Assembly: GCA_965220835.1 (NCBI GenBank)
Contig: OZ244842.1
Coordinates: 124,001-188,000 of the forward strand
Direction: 5' to 3'
Source: Azophilus sp965220835
Lineage (GTDB): Bacteria; Pseudomonadota; Gammaproteobacteria; Pseudomonadales; Azotimanducaceae
Length of the DNA stretch: 64,000 nt
Position 1 is the stretch's first letter; each line of letters starts with the position of its first letter. The notes beneath the pieces are model-generated. The model was not told where the DNA came from. It searched no databases and saw only the letters and a program-made list of their open reading frames with translations. Of this stretch, positions 1 to 10,842 are shown piece after piece. The position numbers were made by a program, and so were the translations under genes.

Positions 1-1394
1 ACTTGGTCATCGCCGGCGACTCCGGAGGCACCGGCGCATCGCCCCTGACCTCGATCAAGCACGCCGGGCTGCCTTGGGAGCTTGGCATTGCGGAGACCCA
101 CCAAACCTTGGTGGCCAACAACCTGCGCTCCCGGGTGGTGCTGCAGACCGACGGCCAGCTCAAGACCGGGCGGGACATTGCCATTGCCTGCCTGCTGGGT
201 GCGGAGGAATTCGGTTTCGCCACGGCGCCCTTGGTGACGCTGGGCTGCATCATGATGCGCAAGTGCCATCTGAACACTTGCCCCGTGGGCATCGCCACCC
301 AGGATCCGGCGCTGCGGCGCAAGTTCCACGGCCAGCCCGAACACGCCATCAACTACTTCTTCATGGTGGCCAAGGAAATGCGCCAGATCATGGCCAGCCT
401 TGGCTTTTCCACCGTCAACGAGATGGTGGGACGGGTGGATGCGCTGGATGCCGAGGCTGCCGTCAGCCATTGGAAGAGCCACGGCCTGAACCTAAGCGAA
501 CTGCTCACCCCGGCCCAGGAGCCGGCGGAGTTTCTCGGTTCCTACGCCCAGCACAGCCAAGACCATGAACTGGATCGGGCACTGGACAATCGGCTGATCG
601 AGCTGGCGGCCCCGGCCTTGGCCAAAGGGGGCCGCAAGGGCAAGCGCGTTTACCGGAAGCTGCCCATCGTCAACACCAACCGGGTGGTGGGTGCGATGCT
701 GTCCCACCACATCGTCAAGGCCGTCGGCCCGGAGATGCTGGAGGACGGCGCCATCCACTTCAAGTTCCGGGGCAGTGCCGGCCAGAGCTTGGGCTGTTGG
801 CTGGCCAAGGGCGTGACCTTGGAAGTGGAGGGGGACGCCAACGACTACGTGGGCAAGGGCCTGTCCGGAGGGCGGATCATCATCTATCCGCCCAAGGCCT
901 CCAAGTTCACCGCCGAGGACAACATCCTGATCGGCAACGTGGCGCTGTACGGCGCCACCAGCGGCGAGTGCTACTTCCGCGGCGTGGCGGCGGAACGGTT
1001 CTGCGTGCGCAACAGCGGCGCGACCGCGGTGGTGGAAGGGGTCGGCGACCACGGCTGCGAGTACATGACCGGCGGTCGGGTGGTGGTGCTTGGCCCCACC
1101 GGGCGCAACTTTGCCGCTGGCATGAGCGGCGGCATTGCCTACGTTTGGAACCCCGAAGGCAACTTCAGTGCGCTGTGCAACCCGGAAATGGTGGAACTTG
1201 AGCCATTGGACGCATCGGAGGACATCAGCGAACTGCGGCAAATGGTCGAGGCGCACCGGCGGCACACGAACTCCGCCGTGGCCAAGCGCCTGCTGGCCCG
1301 CTGGAAGCCGGCCGTAAGCCAGTTCGTCAAGGTGATGCCCGTGGACTACAAGCGCGTGCTCATGCAGCGCAAGTCGATGATCGCGGCTGGCTAG
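1..1394 (+). CDS. gltB: Glutamate synthase large subunit, C-terminal part
   Basis: The reading frame is open to the left window edge, so only the last ~463 residues of this ~1500-residue enzyme are present. GltB makes glutamate from glutamine and 2-oxoglutarate in the cytoplasm. Visible parts are the end of the FMN/synthase barrel (GDSGGTGASPLTSIKHAG), the 3Fe-4S cysteine segment (CIMMRKCHLNTCPVGIA) and the C-terminal beta-helix of the GXGXG type (for example GLSGGRIIIYPP and YMTGGRVVVLG). The stop is followed 18 bp later by gltD, so the two are probably co-transcribed. The identification is secure; only the 5' end is missing. Confidence 0.95.
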   Translation, partial: LVIAGDSGGTGASPLTSIKHAGLPWELGIAETHQTLVANNLRSRVVLQTDGQLKTGRDIAIACLLGAEEFGFATAPLVTLGCIMMRKCHLNTCPVGIATQDPALRRKFHGQPEHAINYFFMVAKEMRQIMASLGFSTVNEMVGRVDALDAEAAVSHWKSHGLNLSELLTPAQEPAEFLGSYAQHSQDHELDRALDNRLIELAAPALAKGGRKGKRVYRKLPIVNTNRVVGAMLSHHIVKAVGPEMLEDGAIHFKFRGSAGQSLGCWLAKGVTLEVEGDANDYVGKGLSGGRIIIYPPKASKFTAEDNILIGNVALYGATSGECYFRGVAAERFCVRNSGATAVVEGVGDHGCEYMTGGRVVVLGPTGRNFAAGMSGGIAYVWNPEGNFSALCNPEMVELEPLDASEDISELRQMVEAHRRHTNSAVAKRLLARWKPAVSQFVKVMPVDYKRVLMQRKSMIAAG

Positions 1395-1412
1395 GGCATC
1401 GCCTCGTTCGCA

Positions 1413-2873
1413 ATGGGCAAGCCAACCGGGTTCATGGAATTCGAGCGCCATGCTGCGCCCTATCGGGACGCAGCCGCCCGGCTGCTCGACTTCCAGGAAA
1501 TCTACACCGGCCACGATGCCAGCCACTTGGCGAAGCAGGGCGCCCGCTGCATGGACTGCGGCGTGCCCTTCTGCCAGTCCAATGACGGCTGCCCGATCCA
1601 CAACCTGATCCCCGAATGGAACGACTTGGTCTATCGGGGCCAGTGGCGTGAGGCGCTGGATCGGCTGCACAAGACCAACAACTTCCCTGAGTTCACTGGC
1701 CGGGTCTGCCCGGCGCCCTGCGAAGGCGCCTGCGTGCTGGGCATCACCGATCCGGCGGTCACCATCAAGAACATCGAGATGGCGATCATTGATCGGGGCT
1801 TCGCGGAAGGCTGGGTGCGGCCGGAGCCGCCGGCCGCGCGCACCGGCAAGCGCGTCGCCATTGTCGGTTCCGGCCCCGCCGGTCTTGCTGCCGCCCAGCA
1901 GTTGAACCGCGCCGGGCACCAGGTGACGGTCTATGAACGGGCTGACCGGATCGGCGGTTTGCTGATGTACGGCATCCCCAACATGAAGCTGGACAAGACG
2001 GCAGTGGTGGAGCGCCGCCTCGCCCTGATGCGCGAGGAAGGCATCGCCTTCCGCCCCAACTCGACCGTCGCCGACGGCCAAGGCGGCAGCATCGACAGCC
2101 GCGCCCTGGCCGAGGACAACGATGCGGTGCTGCTCGCCACCGGCGCCACGGTGCCGAGGGACCTGCCCATTCCCGGGCGGGACTTGGACGGCATTCAGTT
2201 TGCCATGAACTTTCTCACCGGCAACACCAAGAGCCTGCTGGACTCCGGGCTTCAGGACGGCGCCTTCACGTCGGCCAAGGACAAGCATGTGGTGGTCATC
2301 GGCGGCGGCGACACCGGGGCGGACTGCATCGGCACGGCCTTGCGTCACGGCTGCCGCAGCTTGGTCAACTTTGAGCTCTTTCCGCAACCGCCCGCAGAGC
2401 GCGCTTCGCACAACCCCTGGCCCACGTGGCCCGTCATTTTCCGCACCGATTACGCCCATCAGGAGTCGGCGGCCCGCTTCGGTTCCGACCCGCGCGTTTA
2501 CCTCATTTCCTCGGTGGAGTTCCTTGGCGACGGTGGCCGGGTCAAGGCCATTCGCACGGTGGACGTCGCCTTTGAGAACGGCCAGTTCAACAACATTGAA
2601 GGCACCATGCGGGAGTGGCCGGCGGACTTGGTGCTGTTGGCCATGGGCTTTTTGGGGCCGGAGCATGAGGCCTCCGACCCCCTCGCCATCGGCTATGACG
2701 AACGCAGCAATTACCAGGCCGAATACGGGGCCTACCAGACCAACGTGGCGAACGTGTTCGCCGCCGGCGACTGCCGCCGAGGCCAGTCCTTGGTGGTCTG
2801 GGCCATCAACGAGGGCCGGGAGGCCGCCCGTGAAATCGACCGCTACCTCATGGGTGCCACGGAACTGCCATGA
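1413..2873 (+). CDS. gltD: Glutamate synthase small subunit
   Basis: 486 residues, the usual length. GltD passes electrons from NADPH through FAD and 4Fe-4S clusters to GltB. The N-terminal third holds the cysteine motifs CMDCGVPFC and CPAPCEGAC that bind the clusters. A first Rossmann motif, VAIVGSGPAGLAAAQ, at about residue 149 binds FAD, and a second, VVVIGGGDTGADC, at about residue 293 binds NADPH. The C-terminal VFAAGDCRRGQSLVVWAI segment is typical of the family. It lies directly downstream of gltB with an 18-bp gap. Confidence 0.96.
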   Translation: MGKPTGFMEFERHAAPYRDAAARLLDFQEIYTGHDASHLAKQGARCMDCGVPFCQSNDGCPIHNLIPEWNDLVYRGQWREALDRLHKTNNFPEFTGRVCPAPCEGACVLGITDPAVTIKNIEMAIIDRGFAEGWVRPEPPAARTGKRVAIVGSGPAGLAAAQQLNRAGHQVTVYERADRIGGLLMYGIPNMKLDKTAVVERRLALMREEGIAFRPNSTVADGQGGSIDSRALAEDNDAVLLATGATVPRDLPIPGRDLDGIQFAMNFLTGNTKSLLDSGLQDGAFTSAKDKHVVVIGGGDTGADCIGTALRHGCRSLVNFELFPQPPAERASHNPWPTWPVIFRTDYAHQESAARFGSDPRVYLISSVEFLGDGGRVKAIRTVDVAFENGQFNNIEGTMREWPADLVLLAMGFLGPEHEASDPLAIGYDERSNYQAEYGAYQTNVANVFAAGDCRRGQSLVVWAINEGREAAREIDRYLMGATELP

Positions 2874-2971
2874 GGTGCCGAATTGCGGTGGAGAAACGGC
2901 GCTTCGTGCCGAATCGCAGGCGGGACGCCCTCGCTCCGGAGAATCCGGGGAACGCCAGTTGGACGCAACGA

Positions 2972-3086
2972 GCGAGCGGGTGCCCGGTGGGGGCATCCGG
3001 CACAGTTAAGGCTCCTCCACACCCTAGAACCCCAGCAAGACGCACCCGCCAGGCGTGCCGGATGCCCCCACCGGGCACCCGCTCGC
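2972..3086. repeat. REP-like 31-bp inverted repeat element
   Basis: The 308-bp gap between gltD and the carboxylase gene holds no gene. It contains a perfect 31-bp inverted repeat, arms 2972-3002 and 3056-3086, with a 53-bp spacer. The inner end of each arm carries the GCCGGATGC core, which resembles enterobacterial REP sequences. A box GTTAAGGCTCCT (3005-3016) sits 2 bp inside the left arm. The same design, with arms of different outer sequence, recurs at 10843-10957. The stem could also act as a terminator for gltBD. A second short palindromic motif (GGCGGGACGCCCTCG, 2919-2933) recurs inverted at 28046-28060. Confidence 0.8.
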
Positions 3087-3181
3087 GGAGCCCGAACAAG
3101 ATACCTGTACCGCACTCCGATTCGATCCAATTTATCAAATGAAAGTAGTAAGTTAGGGTCTTTTCACATGAAACTGAAGGC

Positions 3182-4741
3182 ATGAGTGGCGATATGGCAG
3201 AAGGACATTTGGAATTGGCAGCCGACCCTTTGGCGGCTAAGGCGGCGGCCGCACTGCTTGGCGGCGGCGAACGCCGCATTGAGCAGCAGCACGCCAAGGG
3301 CAAGCTGACCGCCCGGGAGCGCATCAGCCTGCTGCTTGACGAAGGCAGCTTCGAGGAGTGGGACAAGTACGTCGAGCACCGCAGCAACGACTTCGGCATG
3401 GCCGACCAGAAAATTCCCGGCGATGGCGTCGTCACCGGCTACGGCAGCATCAACGGCCGCTTGGTGTTCGTCTTCAGCCAGGACTTCACGGTGTTCGGGG
3501 GCGCCCTGTCCGAGGCCCATGCGGAGAAGATCTGCAAGGTGATGGACCAAGCCATGAAGGTGGGCGCGCCGGTGATTGGCCTGAACGACTCCGGAGGCGC
3601 GCGCATCCAGGAGGGCGTCGCCTCCTTGGGGGGCTATGCCGAGATTTTTCAGCGCAACGTGCTGGCTTCGGGAGTGGTTCCCCAGTTGTCGGTCATCATG
3701 GGGCCCTGCGCGGGCGGGGCCGTTTACTCCCCCGCGATTACGGACTTCATCTTCATGGTGGAGGACTCCTCCTACATGTTCGTCACCGGGCCGGATGTGG
3801 TGAGAACCGTCACGCACGAGGTGGTCACTCCGGAGGAGCTCGGCGGCGCCAGCGTCCACAGCCGCAAGTCCGGCGTGGCCGACCTGGCCTTCGCCAACGA
3901 CGTGGAGGCGCTGCTGCTGACCCGCCGATTCTTCGACTACCTGCCGGCCAACAATCGTGAACAGCCGCCGCGATGGCCCACCGGCGACCCGGCCAGCCGC
4001 CCCGCCCCGTCGCTGGCGAGCTTGGTGCCGGCGGACCCGGCCCAGCCGTATGACATCAAGGAGGCCATCGTCAAGGTGGCCGACGAAGGGGAGTTCTTCG
4101 AGCTGCAGCCGGGCTACGCGCAAAACATCGTCATCGGGTTCATCCGCCTGCAGGGGGCGACCATCGGCGTGGTCGCCAACCAGCCCATGGTGCTGGCCGG
4201 TTGCCTGGACATCGACTCCTCCAAGAAGGGTGCCCGCTTCGTGCGCTTCTGCGATGCGTTCAACATTCCCATATTGACGCTGGTGGACGTGCCCGGCTTC
4301 ATGCCCGGCACCGCCCAGGAGTACGGCGGCATCATCAAGAACGGCGCCAAGCTGCTCTATGCCTACGCGGAATGCACAGTTCCAAAGGTGACGTTGATCA
4401 CGCGCAAGGCCTACGGTGGCGCTTACGACGTGATGGCGTCCAAGCACTTGCGCGGCGACGTGAACTTTGCTTGGCCGAGCGCGGAGATTGCCGTGATGGG
4501 GGCCAAGGGTGCGGTTGAGATCATCTTTCGCAAGGACAAGGGCGATGAGGCCTTGATTCAGGCGCGCACCGAGGAGTACCAAGCCAAGTTCGCCAACCCG
4601 TTCGTCGCCGCCAGCCGCGGTTATGTGGATGACGTCATTCGGCCCCAGGAGACGCGGGAGCGGGTCTGCAAGTCGTTTGCCATGCTGCGCGACAAGCAGC
4701 TTGAGAACCCATGGCGCAAGCACGGCAACATTCCGTTGTAG
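3182..4741 (+). CDS. pccB: Acyl-CoA carboxylase carboxyltransferase (propionyl-CoA carboxylase beta)
   Basis: 519 residues, full length for a PccB-type carboxyltransferase. It moves the carboxyl group from biotin to propionyl-CoA, giving methylmalonyl-CoA. Both crotonase-fold halves are visible: an N-terminal half with DSGGARIQEGV and the oxyanion region GPCAGGAVYSPA, and a C-terminal half with GCLDIDSSKKGARFVRFCD and VPGFMPGTAQEYGG. The biotin carboxylase partner follows at 5120, and the epimerase and mutase at 8-10.7 kb, which points to propionyl-CoA as substrate. Acetyl-CoA or a branched acyl-CoA cannot be excluded from sequence alone. An alternative ATG lies 12 bp downstream of the chosen start. 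Confidence 0.93.
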   Translation: MSGDMAEGHLELAADPLAAKAAAALLGGGERRIEQQHAKGKLTARERISLLLDEGSFEEWDKYVEHRSNDFGMADQKIPGDGVVTGYGSINGRLVFVFSQDFTVFGGALSEAHAEKICKVMDQAMKVGAPVIGLNDSGGARIQEGVASLGGYAEIFQRNVLASGVVPQLSVIMGPCAGGAVYSPAITDFIFMVEDSSYMFVTGPDVVRTVTHEVVTPEELGGASVHSRKSGVADLAFANDVEALLLTRRFFDYLPANNREQPPRWPTGDPASRPAPSLASLVPADPAQPYDIKEAIVKVADEGEFFELQPGYAQNIVIGFIRLQGATIGVVANQPMVLAGCLDIDSSKKGARFVRFCDAFNIPILTLVDVPGFMPGTAQEYGGIIKNGAKLLYAYAECTVPKVTLITRKAYGGAYDVMASKHLRGDVNFAWPSAEIAVMGAKGAVEIIFRKDKGDEALIQARTEEYQAKFANPFVAASRGYVDDVIRPQETRERVCKSFAMLRDKQLENPWRKHGNIPL

Positions 4742-4895
4742 CGCTTTTTTTTGGGGGTTCTCTTAAGAGGGCTTTCGGTAGAAAACCCGGTGCTTAACCA
4801 CATTTGGAACAGCAAGGTGAGTGAGTGCGTGCAGGCGGCACGGGCTGAGGCAGGTCGATTGGCATGTTTGGCTTTCCGTGTTATCCGCCTGGAGT

Positions 4896-5081
4896 CTAGT
4901 GTACTGTCCCACAAATAAGTGTGATTATTCGTGGCCCTTTTGGCCCCCGGCTGCGTTGCTCCTCCTTGTGTGGGGCCTGCCACACTGCGTCGTCGCCCTT
5001 TCCGGTAACGGAAAGGCCCTTGCACGGGAGCCAAAACGGCCTAGCGACTAAAACCCACTTGTTTGTGGGACAGCACACTAG
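4896..5081. mobile_element. 186-bp MITE-like element with CTAG ends
   Basis: Two 26-bp terminal inverted repeats, 4896-4921 and 5056-5081, match at 24 of 26 positions. Each begins with CTAG and contains the motif TGTCCCACAAA. Nothing coding lies between them. CTAG is the known preferred target of IS630-family transposases, which duplicate the TA, so this looks like a non-autonomous IS630-type MITE. It fills most of the 378-bp gap between pccB and pccA and ends 38 bp before the pccA start, so it may affect transcription or mRNA structure there. Confidence 0.72.
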
Positions 5082-5119
5082 CTGCTGCAGTTTCCATTGT
5101 TTCATTAACGGTGCTTCCC

Positions 5120-7117
5120 ATGTCTGATTCGATGTTCAACAAGATTCTCATTGCCAACCGCGGGGAAATCGCCTGCCGCGTCATCCGTACGGCGCGCAAG
5201 ATGGGCATCGCCACGGTCGCCGTGCATTCCGATGCGGATGCCGGCGCCCTCCATGCGCGCATGGCGGATGAATGCGTGCGCATCGGCGGGGCGGCCTCAA
5301 CCGACAGCTATCTGCGCATTGATCGGTTGCTCGATGCCTTGGCCGCAACCCGTGCCGAAGCGGTGCATCCGGGCTACGGCTTTCTTTCCGAAAACACGGA
5401 GTTCGCCGAAGCCTTGGCCGAGCGCGGCATCGTCTTCATCGGGCCTGGCGCCCACGCCATCACCAGCATGGGCGACAAGATCACCTCCAAGCGCATCGCC
5501 GCGGAGGCGGGCGTCAACACCATTCCGGGCTTCGAAGACGTCATTGAGAGCCCGGACCACGCCGTGGAAATCGCCCGCAAGATCGGTTACCCGGTCATGC
5601 TCAAGGCCAGCGCCGGGGGCGGCGGCAAGGGCATGCGCATTGTGCACAATGACGACGAATGCCGTGCGGGATTCGAACGGGCAGCCAACGAAGCCCAATC
5701 CAGCTTTGGCGACGACCGGGTGTTTGCGGAGAAGTTCATCGAGCAGCCGCGGCACATCGAGTTTCAGATCATCGCGGACCGCCATGGCAACGTCGTCCAC
5801 CTCGGTGAGCGGGAATGCTCCATTCAGCGCCGCCATCAAAAGGTCGTGGAGGAGTCGCCGTCGCCCTTCATGGACCCCGACACCCGCCACGCCATGGGCG
5901 AGCAGGCCATCGCCTTGGCCCGGGCCGTGGACTACGCATCGGCGGGCACGGTCGAGTTCATCGTAGATGGAGCCAAGAACTTCTACTTCCTGGAGATGAA
6001 CACCCGCCTGCAGGTGGAGCATCCGATCACCGAGATGGTCACCGGGCAGGACTTGGTGGAGTTGATGATTCGGGTTGCCGCCGGCGAGCCGTTGCCGTTG
6101 ACCCAGGACGACGTTCAGCAGAACGGATGGGCGGTGGAGTCTCGCGTTTATGCGGAGGATCCATCGCGCAACTTCCTGCCTTCCATCGGGCGGCTGGTTC
6201 GCTACCAGCCACCGGCCGAGAACGAGCGCGTGCGGGTGGACACGGGCATCGAGGAGGGCAGCGAGGTTTCCATGTTCTACGATCCCATGATTGCCAAGCT
6301 CGCCACGTGGGGCGAGAGCCGGGAAGCGGCCATCGAGACCATGGGAGAGGCATTGGACGCCTACTACATTCGCGGCGTCAGCCACAACATCAGCTTCTTG
6401 GGCGCCGTGATCGCCCATGAACGATTCCGCTCCGGCAACCTGACCACCCATTTCATCGAAGAGGAGTTCGCGGACGGCTTCCACGCCGATCGGCTGCCCG
6501 ATGGATCAGCCCATGTTCCGGTGATTGCCGCAGCGGTGGTGCACCGCATGCGAACCACCCGCGCTGCCGAAATCAGCGGCCAAACGCGGCGCTTCCCGCG
6601 GGTCGCCAACGAAGATTGGGAGGTGGCCATCAACGACGCACGGCACAGCGTTCGGGTGGCCGCCATGGACAATGGCTTCACCGTTCGCGTTGACGATTCG
6701 GACCATCAAGTGGTCACGGGATGGCAACCCGGTGAGCCCCTGTTCAGGGCGGAGATTGACGGTGCGTCAGTGCTCGCGCAGGTGGATGTGGAAGGCGCGG
6801 GCTACAGGGTGTTCCACCGGGGGGCGGAGCTCTCGGCCTTGGTCTTGACGGCGCGGGGCGCCGAACTTTCCGGGCACATGCTGGAAAAGGCACCGCCGGA
6901 CCTGAGCCGTTTTATGCTCTCGCCCATGCCTGGGCTGTTGGTGCGGCTGCGTGTGCAGGCCGGGGACAAAGTCGAGGCCGGCGACGAGTTGGCCGTGGTG
7001 GAGGCCATGAAAATGGAGAACAGCCTGCGGGCCGCTAACGATGCAGTGGTTAAGACGGTGCTCGCAACGGCCGGCGACAGCTTGGAAGTGGATCAGCCGA
7101 TCTTGGAATTCGAGTAA
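5120..7117 (+). CDS. pccA: Biotin carboxylase / biotin carrier subunit (propionyl-CoA carboxylase alpha)
   Basis: 665 residues from the ATG at 5120; the frame extends upstream into the MITE, but homology begins at MFNKILIANRGEIACRVI. It carboxylates its own biotin with ATP and bicarbonate. The order is a biotin carboxylase N-terminal domain, an ATP-grasp domain with KASAGGGGKGMRIV and EMNTRLQVEHPITEM, a carboxylase C-terminal domain, a linker, and a C-terminal biotinyl domain with the acceptor lysine in EAMKM (Lys631). It follows pccB, with which it forms the holoenzyme. Length and domain order fit PccA/MccA type subunits. Confidence 0.94.
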   Translation: MSDSMFNKILIANRGEIACRVIRTARKMGIATVAVHSDADAGALHARMADECVRIGGAASTDSYLRIDRLLDALAATRAEAVHPGYGFLSENTEFAEALAERGIVFIGPGAHAITSMGDKITSKRIAAEAGVNTIPGFEDVIESPDHAVEIARKIGYPVMLKASAGGGGKGMRIVHNDDECRAGFERAANEAQSSFGDDRVFAEKFIEQPRHIEFQIIADRHGNVVHLGERECSIQRRHQKVVEESPSPFMDPDTRHAMGEQAIALARAVDYASAGTVEFIVDGAKNFYFLEMNTRLQVEHPITEMVTGQDLVELMIRVAAGEPLPLTQDDVQQNGWAVESRVYAEDPSRNFLPSIGRLVRYQPPAENERVRVDTGIEEGSEVSMFYDPMIAKLATWGESREAAIETMGEALDAYYIRGVSHNISFLGAVIAHERFRSGNLTTHFIEEEFADGFHADRLPDGSAHVPVIAAAVVHRMRTTRAAEISGQTRRFPRVANEDWEVAINDARHSVRVAAMDNGFTVRVDDSDHQVVTGWQPGEPLFRAEIDGASVLAQVDVEGAGYRVFHRGAELSALVLTARGAELSGHMLEKAPPDLSRFMLSPMPGLLVRLRVQAGDKVEAGDELAVVEAMKMENSLRAANDAVVKTVLATAGDSLEVDQPILEFE

Positions 7118-7158
7118 TTTCCGAGAGGCTTCCGAGTAGCTTACGAGAGGATTGCGCT

Positions 7159-7191
7159 AACCCGCCCGGCTGGTTCCAGCCCGGGCGGGTT
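7159..7191. terminator. Bidirectional hairpin terminator
   Basis: An 11-bp GC-rich outer stem (AACCCGCCCGG with CCGGGCGGGTT) is closed by an inner CTGG-TT-CCAG hairpin. It lies between the convergent ends of pccA (7117, plus) and the gene ending at 7203 (minus). There is only a weak U tract on either side, so the call rests on position and stem strength. Confidence 0.65.
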
Positions 7192-7202
7192 GATGCGCTG
7201 GG

Positions 7203-7856
7203 CTACTTGCGCGCGGCCTCGCTCAAGCCTCCGAAACTGCCGCGCAATGCGTCGGCCGACAACTTGCTGTAGTCGGGAATGTAGTCCCCACGCCCCTGCT
7301 TGCGGATCGCCTTGGTGGAGAGCAGCCATCCCAAGATCAGATAAACCTGATGGATTGGCAGCTTCTTGCCGTCCGGCGTGTTGAGGTCGGTGAGAATGTT
7401 CTTGCGAAACTTTGCGCCGCCATCGCTGACGATGGTGTTGGCGATTTGCGCCACCGTCCCGTAAGGCACGGCGTGGGTTTGCTCCACCTTCTTGGTGTTC
7501 GACCAATCCGTTCTCACGAGATTGTCGCCGCGCTTTGAGAACTTCGGATAGCCGCGCTTGGATGGCGACCGGCGGCGCTGCTTGGGCGCTTCAGGTTTGG
7601 CCTCGCGGGCCGCAGCGCGCTTTGCTTTTGGCCTTCCCTTTGGTTTCGGCTTTGCCCTGCGCTTGGCGGGTGCCGGTGCGGCTTCCGATGGTTCGATGCG
7701 TTCGATTTCGGCGATTGCGGCCTGCACCTTGTCAGATACGGCTATCAGTTCGGCAAGATGCGCGTACTCGCGCTTGGCCACTGACTCGGCAATCTGCTTC
7801 GCCAAGCTATCGTCTGCCTTGGCCAGTGACGGCAGAACCTTATTGAAAATGCCCAT
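7203..7856 (-). CDS. Hypothetical basic protein with Lys/Arg/Pro-rich linker
   Basis: 217 residues with no family I can name. Residues 1-60 are predicted helical. Residues ~60-110 are an Ala/Pro/Lys/Arg-rich linker of the kind found in histone H1-like DNA-binding proteins. The last ~100 residues form a compact domain (PYGTVAQIANTIVSDGG, LPIHQVYLILGWLLSTKAI) that could be a winged helix. It is the last gene of the minus-strand run mutase, epimerase, this gene, but is separated from the epimerase by ~160 bp and may be independent. A nucleic-acid-binding role is an inference from charge only. Confidence 0.7.
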   Translation of the reverse strand: MGIFNKVLPSLAKADDSLAKQIAESVAKREYAHLAELIAVSDKVQAAIAEIERIEPSEAAPAPAKRRAKPKPKGRPKAKRAAAREAKPEAPKQRRRSPSKRGYPKFSKRGDNLVRTDWSNTKKVEQTHAVPYGTVAQIANTIVSDGGAKFRKNILTDLNTPDGKKLPIHQVYLILGWLLSTKAIRKQGRGDYIPDYSKLSADALRGSFGGLSEAARK

Positions 7857-8019
7857 GCAAAAATCTCCTGATCAAATGTCTTGTGGGGATGTGTCTTGTT
7901 GAAAATGTCTTGTTGGAAAAGGAATGCGCCGCATTGTTTTGCTGCCGCGGCGCGGTATCTTATCCTTTATTTTAGGTTGTTTAAAGCGCTTGTCACATCC
8001 TGTTGCAAGGGCCTTGGAT

Positions 8020-8454
8020 TCAAGCCATGGGCGATTCACCGTCGCTGCGCCCCACTTCCTCAAGTTCAATCAAGGTGCCGCAGAAGTCCTTGGGATGCAG
8101 GAACACCACCGGCAGGTTGTGCGCGCCAATCCTGGGTTTGCCGTCGCCGAGCACGCGGGCGCCCTCGTTGCTGAGATGGTCTATGGCAGCGTGGATGTCC
8201 TCCACTTCATAGCAGATGTGGTGCATGCCGCCGGCCGGATTGTTGGATAGGAAGTTGGCGACTGGAGAGCCCTCTCCCAAGGGGTGCAGCAACTCGATCT
8301 TGCTGTTGGGCAGTTCCACGAACACCGTGGTGACACCGTGGTCCGGCAACGGCACCGGGTCGGAGACTTCGGCGCCGAGTTGGCTCTTGTACAAGGCGGC
8401 AGCGGCCGCCAAGTCGGGCACCACAATGGCCACATGATTCAATCGTCCAATCAC
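8020..8454 (-). CDS. mce: Methylmalonyl-CoA epimerase
   Basis: 144 residues, the family length. It interconverts the two methylmalonyl-CoA epimers between the carboxylase and the mutase. A vicinal-oxygen-chelate fold is visible, with metal ligands expected at His7 (LNHVAIVVPDL), Glu in KIELLHP, His in GGMHHICYEV and Glu in GTLIELEEV. It lies 96 bp downstream of the mutase on the same strand, which fixes the substrate with good confidence among the many VOC proteins. Confidence 0.92.
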   Translation of the reverse strand: MIGRLNHVAIVVPDLAAAAALYKSQLGAEVSDPVPLPDHGVTTVFVELPNSKIELLHPLGEGSPVANFLSNNPAGGMHHICYEVEDIHAAIDHLSNEGARVLGDGKPRIGAHNLPVVFLHPKDFCGTLIELEEVGRSDGESPMA

Positions 8455-8550
8455 AATGGGCTCCTATTTTTCAGTTTTCGGTTGTCAGATTTCGGTTGAT
8501 TGTCAGTTGAGTTCGACCGCAAGACGTTTGCAGCGGCTTGCTTGCAGGAA

Positions 8551-10689
<2,139 letters not shown>

Positions 10690-10842
10690 GAAGTGTGTTT
10701 CCTTGAAGCACCGGGTTTGCGCATGATACGCGCAGTGAGGCGGGAGGGCTTGGTCTGCCTTGGCGGCGTTGCATTTTACGGCCCGTCCCGCCGGTGACCA
10801 AGCACGCACTTGCGCGGACAAGCGTTCCTTCGATCCGGCTCC

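Noticed and set aside
492..2996. 834-residue open frame on the minus strand opposite gltB-gltD
   Set aside because: GC-rich antisense shadow. The plus strand encodes two unmistakable enzymes, and the antisense translation is rich in His, Ala, Gly and Val without any motif.
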